From assembly GCA_964352905.1 (NCBI GenBank), contig CAYGTS010000091.1:1-10861 (forward strand): 10,861 nt of DNA, read 5' to 3'. Both the position numbers and the translations under genes were made by a program. A model generated the notes under the pieces. That model was not told the DNA's origin. It searched no databases and saw only the letters and a list, made by a program, of their open reading frames with translations. Shown one piece after another: positions 6,223 through 10,861 of the stretch (its first letter is position 1; each line of letters starts with the position of its first letter). The DNA is from CAYGTS01 sp964352905. Lineage in GTDB: Bacteria > Pseudomonadota > Gammaproteobacteria > JAHCLG01.

Positions 6223-6786
6223 TTATTGCAATTCTTGATAGCGAAAACAGCTGATTAAATGGTCATTTACCATGCCAATGGCTTGCATGTAGGCATAACA
6301 AATGGTTGATCCAACAAATTTAAAACCCTGCTTTTTCATGTGCTTAGACATGTGATCGGAAAGTGCCGTGCTAGCTGGCACTGCCTGCATGCTGTTGCGT
6401 TGATTTTGTATGACTTTACCCTCACTGAATTGCCAAATATAATGACTAAAACTACCGTATTGTTCACAAATGCTTAAATAGGCATTGGCATTGCTAATGA
6501 CACTATTAATTTTTAAGCGATTGCGAATAATCGCCGGATTTTCTAATAGTTTCGGCACTTGGTTTGGTGTATAGCGCACAATTTTACGTGCATCAAAATC
6601 ATAAAATGCTTTGCGAAAAGCCTCGCGTTTGCGCAAAATCGTTAGCCACGATAGACCGGCTTGCATACCTTCTAGCACCAAAAATTCAAATAAGCGTTGA
6701 TCATCATACAGTGGCACGCCCCATTCTTGGTCGTGATAATCAATATAGAGTGGATCGCTTAAGCACCAGTCACAACGATTTTGCAT
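6223..6786 (-). CDS. tag: DNA-3-methyladenine glycosylase I
   Basis: Tag excises N3-methyladenine (and 3-methylguanine) from alkylated DNA as the first step of base-excision repair. The 187-residue protein aligns along its length with the E. coli enzyme: RCDWCLSDPLYIDYHDQEWG at the N-terminus, LEGMQAGLSW around 38-47, and KKQGFKFVGSTICYAYMQA (151-169). The zinc-binding residues of the family are present as Cys5, His18, His176 and Cys180, and the active-site glutamate as Glu39. An AGGA element lies about 10 bases before the ATG. It is the first gene of the minus-strand set and is divergent from the signalling genes that begin at 6886. Confidence 0.95.
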   Translation of the reverse strand: MQNRCDWCLSDPLYIDYHDQEWGVPLYDDQRLFEFLVLEGMQAGLSWLTILRKREAFRKAFYDFDARKIVRYTPNQVPKLLENPAIIRNRLKINSVISNANAYLSICEQYGSFSHYIWQFSEGKVIQNQRNSMQAVPASTALSDHMSKHMKKQGFKFVGSTICYAYMQAIGMVNDHLISCFRYQELQ

Positions 6787-6858
6787 TGTGCATTTTCCTA
6801 ACCATTTAAAAATGCGTATTTTAACGTAAAGTTAGCACCCAATCCTATTAATTTATAT

Positions 6859-6864
6859 TATAAT
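6859..6864 (+). promoter_or_regulatory. Candidate -10 box of the signalling operon
   Basis: A perfect TATAAT lies in the 99-bp gap between tag and the exported repeat protein. Transcription would start near 6871, giving a short leader before the start codon at 6886 or 6898. No convincing -35 box is found at 16-18 bp, so the promoter may need an activator. Confidence 0.4.
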
Positions 6865-6885
6865 TGTAACTATTCAGTAAAACTG

Positions 6886-7800
6886 ATGGATCAGTTCATG
6901 CGGCCTGTTAAAGTTATCGCAATCCTAAGCTTAGTCATCCTGCTGACAAAAAGTATTTTTGCCGATCCAGGTTTGGCTAAGGCTTACCAGCTCAGTCATG
7001 AAATTAAAGCCAAGCTAGCGCTGATTTTGCAATCACAACATATTGCTTTTAATACACCAACTGATCTTGCACAGCAACGCCAACTGCGGCATGTTTATGA
7101 TCAAGCGCGCATTGTCTTGGGAAAAATCCGTCGTTTTAAAGAATTACAGCGTATACCCTATCGCAACCTAGCAGACGTGACTCCACCACAGCTTACGCTA
7201 ATTAATTTAAATGTATTACTGATTAAGATAAATGATCAAATCAATGAGATTGCGCAATTTTATGCGTTACCGTTGCCCCTAAACTTAAATGTAAATCCAG
7301 TCACTGGCAAGGCTAATTTTGATACGCTTTATCAAAATTTATGCTTCATTAGCGCACAACTAGACGAGTTAAGTGGGGTTAGCATTACCCCCAAAGACGT
7401 TTACATGCGTATCATTACTATTGTTGATGATCTTGAAAAAATACGCGCTAAAAAACAAGTGACAACAGCGATTCCTGATATTCCATTTGACCCAAACAAA
7501 ACCCCGACCGATGTTTATAATAGCGCTTATCGATTATTAGAAAAGTTGCAGCAATTATCACAAAAACCTGGCTTTACGATTACCGGCGGTATTGTACTTC
7601 CGCCAAAAAAAACAGGACGTCTTTTACCCAAAGATGTGATTGAATTGCTTAATATCATACAAACCGAAGTTAATGCGCTGAAACTCACCAGCGGCATTCA
7701 AGAAAAATCTCAACCCATTGCAACACGGATTATTAACATTCCACCTTATGTTTATCAACAAGTGGTAAAAGCGATTGAATTGGTGGATAGCTTATTATGA
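6886..7800 (+). CDS. Exported protein with tandem helical repeats, function unknown
   Basis: I do not recognise a named family for this 304-residue protein. It begins with a signal peptide: Arg6 and Lys9, a hydrophobic stretch from about 10 to 20, and a likely cleavage site SIFA-DP after Ala26, so it should be periplasmic. The mature part is predicted helical and holds a degenerate repeat with the pattern P-x-D-V-Y-x(5)-LL-x(2)-L-x(2)-L. Copies begin near residues 168, 206, 247 and 286, about 39 residues apart, and weaker ones near 67, 99 and 145. The ATG at 6898 (residue 5) is an equally good start and gives a more standard signal peptide. Its stop codon overlaps the kinase start (ATGA), so the two products are probably made together; a role as a periplasmic partner of the kinase is inferred. 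Confidence 0.75.
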   Translation: MDQFMRPVKVIAILSLVILLTKSIFADPGLAKAYQLSHEIKAKLALILQSQHIAFNTPTDLAQQRQLRHVYDQARIVLGKIRRFKELQRIPYRNLADVTPPQLTLINLNVLLIKINDQINEIAQFYALPLPLNLNVNPVTGKANFDTLYQNLCFISAQLDELSGVSITPKDVYMRIITIVDDLEKIRAKKQVTTAIPDIPFDPNKTPTDVYNSAYRLLEKLQQLSQKPGFTITGGIVLPPKKTGRLLPKDVIELLNIIQTEVNALKLTSGIQEKSQPIATRIINIPPYVYQQVVKAIELVDSLL

Positions 7801-10148
7801 ATACCTTAGCGCGTTTCAACCATTCCCTGAATAAAGCGATTTTGATTACGCTTATCTATTTTGGTAGTGGCTATGCCTCACTCTTTTTAACCATACCACC
7901 AGGGTATTCTTCTTCAATTTGGCCGGCAGGCGGCGTTGCACTGGCAGTTATTTTAATTTATGGCTTGCGTTATTTACCGAGTATTTTCATTGGCTCTTTG
8001 TTAATTAATACCTTAATTAGTTATCAACACGGTGTCACGTTTGCCTTAACCCATTTATTACTGCCTACCATCATTGCGATAGGCGCAACATTGCAAGTTT
8101 TGCTTAGCACTATTTTAATCAGAAAGTATATTAGCCTCCCCAATCACTTTGAAAATGAAAAAGAGGTGGCTTTATTATTGTTACTTGGTGGGCCAGTGGG
8201 TTGCATGATTAATGCTAGCATTGCCAGTTTAGCCTTAAGCATGGCGGGTTTAATTCAATGGCATACTTTTCTCTTATACTGGTTGCATTGGTGGATTGGT
8301 GATACCATCGGCGTATTTTTAATGACACCACTAATATTGATTCTGGCACAACCTTCTCGGCTGATTCCGCTGATCAGAAAAATCAGTATTTTAATTCCCG
8401 TGTTGGTGATTTTTATATTAGTTATTCTTGTTTTCAATTATGTGAAAAAAAGTGAGCTTGAAAATCAAAGCAGTGAGTTTGCTAAAATCACCATTAATAA
8501 TACCGTGTTATTGAATGAAAAAATAAAAGTGATACAAACTGCATTGCATTCCATTGTTAACTTATACGATGCTTCGGTAAACGTTGAAGCACTAGAGTTC
8601 AAACGCTTTGCAAATTCATTGTTACAGAATGAACCAAGCATTTTGGCGTTGGGTTGGATTGCACAGGTTGATGCAAACAATCTTGATCAAGTTAAAAAAT
8701 TAGCTGAACAAGAACGGCATTTAACACTAGCGATTAAAGAAAAACGTGGCGGCCACTGGTTACCAGCGACCCCCAAACCTTTTAATTACGTTGTATTTTA
8801 TTCAGAGCCGGAGTTTTTACATGAATTACAATTTGGCTACGATATAGCGTCTATACCGAAATTATTTTCAGCTATGCTGAATGCAAAAAAATTTGGGCAA
8901 CAAGTTGCCACTGAAAAAGTAGATTTACTGAACAAAAAGCAGTCTGCATTTATGATTTTTGAGCCAGTCTATCTTACCCAGCCCAGCACTTTCTCTCTCT
9001 CAGATCATATCAATGGGCTACAAGGTTTTGCTTTTGCTGTGGTTGATATTGATCAATTAATTAATTCCTCTTTAATTGCAACCCAGAAAAACGATCTCAA
9101 TTTGTTTGTTTATGATAATTATCTATCGGGTAAAAAAGCACTTTTATTTGGTAAGCCTGCCCCTAAAAATGATTTAACTAACATTGCTATGCTTAACATG
9201 TCGGGTAGGCAGTGGACTTTAGCATTCACACCAACGCCGGCATTCCTTATCAAACAGAGCAGCAATGAAGCTTGGATTGTTTTGATTAGTGGCTTTTTAT
9301 TTGTTGGCTTGCTACAAGTCTTTTTATTATCGATGACAGCACGCACTGAAATTGTTAACCGCTTAGTTGCTGAGCGCACGCGAGACTTAACCAATAGTGA
9401 AGCCAAGCAACGCACGATTGCAGAAGAACGAAAAAAGTTGATTCAGCAACTGATCACACGCAACCAAGAGCTAGATGATTTTACCACAATTACAGCGCAT
9501 GATTTGCGTGAACCTCTGCGTGCGATTAATAATCACAGTGCTTTTTTATTGGAAGATTATAAAGACACGTTAGATCAAGAGGGAGTTAAAAAACTACAAC
9601 GCTTATGTTTTTTAGCAACACGCATGCACTATTTGGTAAGTGACTTATTGCATTTTTCAAGTTTAACTCGCGAAGAGATGACTTTTGAGTTAACAGATTT
9701 AAATCTTATTATTGAGGATGCAATAACAACTTTGGCTGATAGCTTACAAGCCAGATACGCCATGATCGCGTTGCCGCGCACTTTACCTAGTATTTACTGT
9801 AACAAACTGCGTGTGACAGAATTATTCCGGCATTTAATCACTAATGCTTTTACTTATAATATTAATGAAAATATTCTGATTGAAATTGGTTACATAAAAA
9901 ATGATGAGGTTGTTTTTTATGTAAAAGATAATGGCATTGGGATTGAACCACAATTTTTTGAAAGCATTTTCCGCATTTTTAAACGCTTAAATAGCGACAA
10001 ACGTTTTGCCGCAGGCACTGGTGCTGGCTTAACCTTTGTAAAAAAAATCATTGATCAGCATCAGGGCAAGATATGGCTTGAATCCACACTCAACCACGGT
10101 ACAATAGTTTATTTTACTCTGGCTGCAACACCGGAACAAGGAAGTTAA
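7797..10148 (+). CDS. MASE1-CHASE sensor histidine kinase
   Basis: This is a 783-residue inner-membrane sensor kinase. Residues 15-215 form a multi-pass MASE1-like membrane module (IWPAGGVALA at 41-50 and the WLHWWIGDTIGVF segment at 162-174 are typical). About 216-488 is a CHASE-type extracytoplasmic domain (ILALGWIAQVDANNL at 282-296), closed by a transmembrane helix at 492-513. A coiled-coil linker leads to the HisKA domain with phospho-acceptor His568 in AHDLREPLR. The ATPase domain shows the N box with Asn683, G1 box DNGIGI (711-716), F box around 721-729 and G2 box GTGAGL (740-745), so it looks catalytically complete. The HisKA motif is of the bacteriophytochrome-like EPLR type that often pairs with Rcp1-like regulators, as here. 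The start overlaps the upstream stop by ATGA; a response regulator follows after one base. The ligand is unknown. Confidence 0.93.
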   Translation: MNTLARFNHSLNKAILITLIYFGSGYASLFLTIPPGYSSSIWPAGGVALAVILIYGLRYLPSIFIGSLLINTLISYQHGVTFALTHLLLPTIIAIGATLQVLLSTILIRKYISLPNHFENEKEVALLLLLGGPVGCMINASIASLALSMAGLIQWHTFLLYWLHWWIGDTIGVFLMTPLILILAQPSRLIPLIRKISILIPVLVIFILVILVFNYVKKSELENQSSEFAKITINNTVLLNEKIKVIQTALHSIVNLYDASVNVEALEFKRFANSLLQNEPSILALGWIAQVDANNLDQVKKLAEQERHLTLAIKEKRGGHWLPATPKPFNYVVFYSEPEFLHELQFGYDIASIPKLFSAMLNAKKFGQQVATEKVDLLNKKQSAFMIFEPVYLTQPSTFSLSDHINGLQGFAFAVVDIDQLINSSLIATQKNDLNLFVYDNYLSGKKALLFGKPAPKNDLTNIAMLNMSGRQWTLAFTPTPAFLIKQSSNEAWIVLISGFLFVGLLQVFLLSMTARTEIVNRLVAERTRDLTNSEAKQRTIAEERKKLIQQLITRNQELDDFTTITAHDLREPLRAINNHSAFLLEDYKDTLDQEGVKKLQRLCFLATRMHYLVSDLLHFSSLTREEMTFELTDLNLIIEDAITTLADSLQARYAMIALPRTLPSIYCNKLRVTELFRHLITNAFTYNINENILIEIGYIKNDEVVFYVKDNGIGIEPQFFESIFRIFKRLNSDKRFAAGTGAGLTFVKKIIDQHQGKIWLESTLNHGTIVYFTLAATPEQGS

Positions 10149-10149
10149 T

Positions 10150-10590
10150 ATGAGCGATCCAATCTTGATTGTTGAAGACAATGATGATGATTATGAAGCC
10201 ACCGCGCGTGCGCTTAAGAAGAATCCTAATTTTAACAATCCTATTTATCGTTGCGAAGATGGGCAAGCCACACTTGATTATTTATTAAACGTTGGTGAAT
10301 ATACTGATAAAACTGCAGCACCAAGACCTGCGATTATCTTGCTTGATCTTAATATGCCAGGTAAAGATGGGCGCATGATCTTAAGCGAAATCAAACAAAA
10401 CCCACAATTACAACTCATTCCTGTGGTTATTCTCACAACTTCTGATGACCAGAAAGACGTACAATCGTGCTACCAAGCTGGCGCGAATAGCTTTTTAAAG
10501 AAACCGATTAGCCTAGAAGACTATACTGTGGCATTAAAAAACTTGATTGATTATTGGTTTGGGGCCGTTATTTTGCCTAAGCAGCAATAA
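10150..10590 (+). CDS. Single-domain response regulator, Rcp1-type
   Basis: This 146-residue stand-alone receiver has no output domain. Glu9 and Asp10 form the acidic pocket, Asp66 in ILLDLNMPGKDG is the phosphorylation site, Thr96 is the switch residue and Lys118 in LKKP is the conserved lysine. The long insertion after helix 2 (around DYLLNVGEYTDK, 43-54) and the LTTS motif are typical of the Rcp1 class that receives phosphate from phytochrome-like kinases. AAGGA lies about 8 bases before the ATG, and only one base separates it from the kinase stop codon. It is the expected phosphate acceptor of that kinase. With no DNA-binding or enzyme domain it must act by protein contact or pass the phosphate on. 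Confidence 0.93.
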   Translation: MSDPILIVEDNDDDYEATARALKKNPNFNNPIYRCEDGQATLDYLLNVGEYTDKTAAPRPAIILLDLNMPGKDGRMILSEIKQNPQLQLIPVVILTTSDDQKDVQSCYQAGANSFLKKPISLEDYTVALKNLIDYWFGAVILPKQQ

Positions 10591-10622
10591 TCGTGCATAG
10601 TAAAAATTTATTGCATCGTAGA

Positions 10623-10699
10623 TGGCGGAGCGGACGGGACTCGAACCCGCGACCCCCGGCGTGACAGGCCGGTATTCTAACCAGCTGAACTACCGCTCC
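10623..10699 (-). tRNA. tRNA-Asp (anticodon GTC)
   Basis: The minus strand folds into a full cloverleaf of 77 bases. The acceptor stem pairs GGAGCGG with CCGCTCC. The D arm contains AGTTCAGCTGGTTAGA, and the anticodon stem CCGGC/GCCGG encloses the loop CTGTCAC with anticodon GTC. The T arm carries GGTTCGAGTCC. The discriminator base is G, as required for tRNA-Asp, and the 3' CCA is encoded. It is convergent with the response regulator gene, with a 32-bp gap and no clear intrinsic terminator between them. Confidence 0.97.
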
Positions 10700-10706
10700 G
10701 CGTAAG

Positions 10707-10721
10707 ATGACACTGTGTCAT
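10707..10721. promoter_or_regulatory. Palindrome in the tRNA-Asp leader
   Basis: ATGACACTGTGTCAT is a perfect 7-bp inverted repeat around one base, 8 bp upstream of the mature tRNA. In the precursor it would form a small hairpin just before the RNase P cleavage site; alternatively it is a protein-binding site. Function unknown. Confidence 0.4.
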
Positions 10722-10734
10722 AACTGAAGCACGA

Positions 10735-10762
10735 ATTGTATTGATTTTTTGTAATATTTCAA
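10735..10762 (-). promoter_or_regulatory. Promoter of tRNA-Asp
   Basis: On the minus strand TTGAAA (10762-10757) and TACAAT (10740-10735) are separated by 16 bp, a near-consensus sigma-70 pair. Transcription should begin near 10728, about 28 bases before the mature tRNA. Confidence 0.65.
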
Positions 10763-10795
10763 GCATTGATTGCAATATTTTTAAATTAATTTGTA

Positions 10796-10861
10796 GTAAC
10801 TATTCACCTGCAGATGGGAACGCCCATATTTGGGCTAAAAACGGCGAAAATCTTTTATCGA
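10796..10861 (-). repeat. Dispersed palindromic repeat, copy R3 (inverted, cut by window edge)
   Basis: The reverse complement reads from TCGATAAAAGATTTTCGCCG through the hairpin core to GGGCGTTCCC, matching R2 from 877 and R1 from 1. The tail differs: after CCC it reads ATCTGCAGGTGAATAGTTAC where R1 and R2 have TGCTACGGAGTGAGTAGTTAC. Core and distal end are therefore shared while the middle of the tail has diverged or been exchanged. The copy is in opposite orientation to R1 and R2 and continues beyond the window. Confidence 0.85.

Noticed and set aside
9119..9415. Minus-strand open frame of 98 codons inside the kinase gene
   Set aside because: It lies fully within a well-supported gene and its translation has no recognisable motif.
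7797..10590. Light sensing, because the kinase and receiver resemble the phytochrome/Rcp1 pair
   Set aside because: There is no PAS-GAF-PHY chromophore module; the input region is MASE1-CHASE, so only the transmitter and receiver types are similar.
10623..10861. tRNA-Asp as an integration site of a genomic island
   Set aside because: No integrase gene and no duplicated tRNA 3' end were seen; the nearby repeat belongs to a dispersed family also found elsewhere in the window.

Overview
The window looks like chromosomal DNA of a low-GC gammaproteobacterium. The base composition is AT-rich, and yoaA sits directly next to tsaB, as in many gammaproteobacteria. A 7Fe ferredoxin of the Azotobacter FdI type and a tRNA-Asp with an encoded CCA end are also present. 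A Legionellales-type (Coxiella/Legionella-like) host would fit, but that is an inference from composition and gene style, not a demonstrated placement.

Left part (1-2431). Two small minus-strand genes, a carboxymuconolactone-decarboxylase-family (CMD) protein and a VOC-superfamily (glyoxalase-fold) protein, are interspersed with copies of a palindromic repeat. A LysR-type regulator is transcribed divergently from the VOC gene and probably controls it. The CMD gene has a near-perfect 23-bp palindrome in its upstream region.

Middle part (2480-6786). Five genes run on the minus strand in the order tag (3-methyladenine DNA glycosylase I), fdxA (7Fe ferredoxin), yoaA (Fe-S helicase of the DinG/XPD family), tsaB (tRNA t6A synthesis) and a stand-alone class I glutamine-amidotransferase-like protein. 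Three consecutive junctions overlap, which suggests translational coupling. The set combines base-excision repair, a helicase that needs an Fe-S cluster, a ferredoxin, and tRNA modification.

Right part (6886-10590). Three plus-strand genes are tightly packed: an exported protein built from helical repeats of about 39 residues, a MASE1-CHASE hybrid-input histidine kinase, and a stand-alone Rcp1-type response regulator. They look like one signalling unit: a possible periplasmic partner, a membrane sensor kinase and a single-domain receiver. This is the best candidate for an undescribed system here.

Right edge (10623-10861). A minus-strand tRNA-Asp(GTC) gene with a good promoter is followed by an inverted, edge-truncated copy of the same dispersed repeat that opens the window. 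There is no gene-free stretch above 300 bases. The largest gap (683-950) holds the CMD upstream region and a full-length copy of the repeat.
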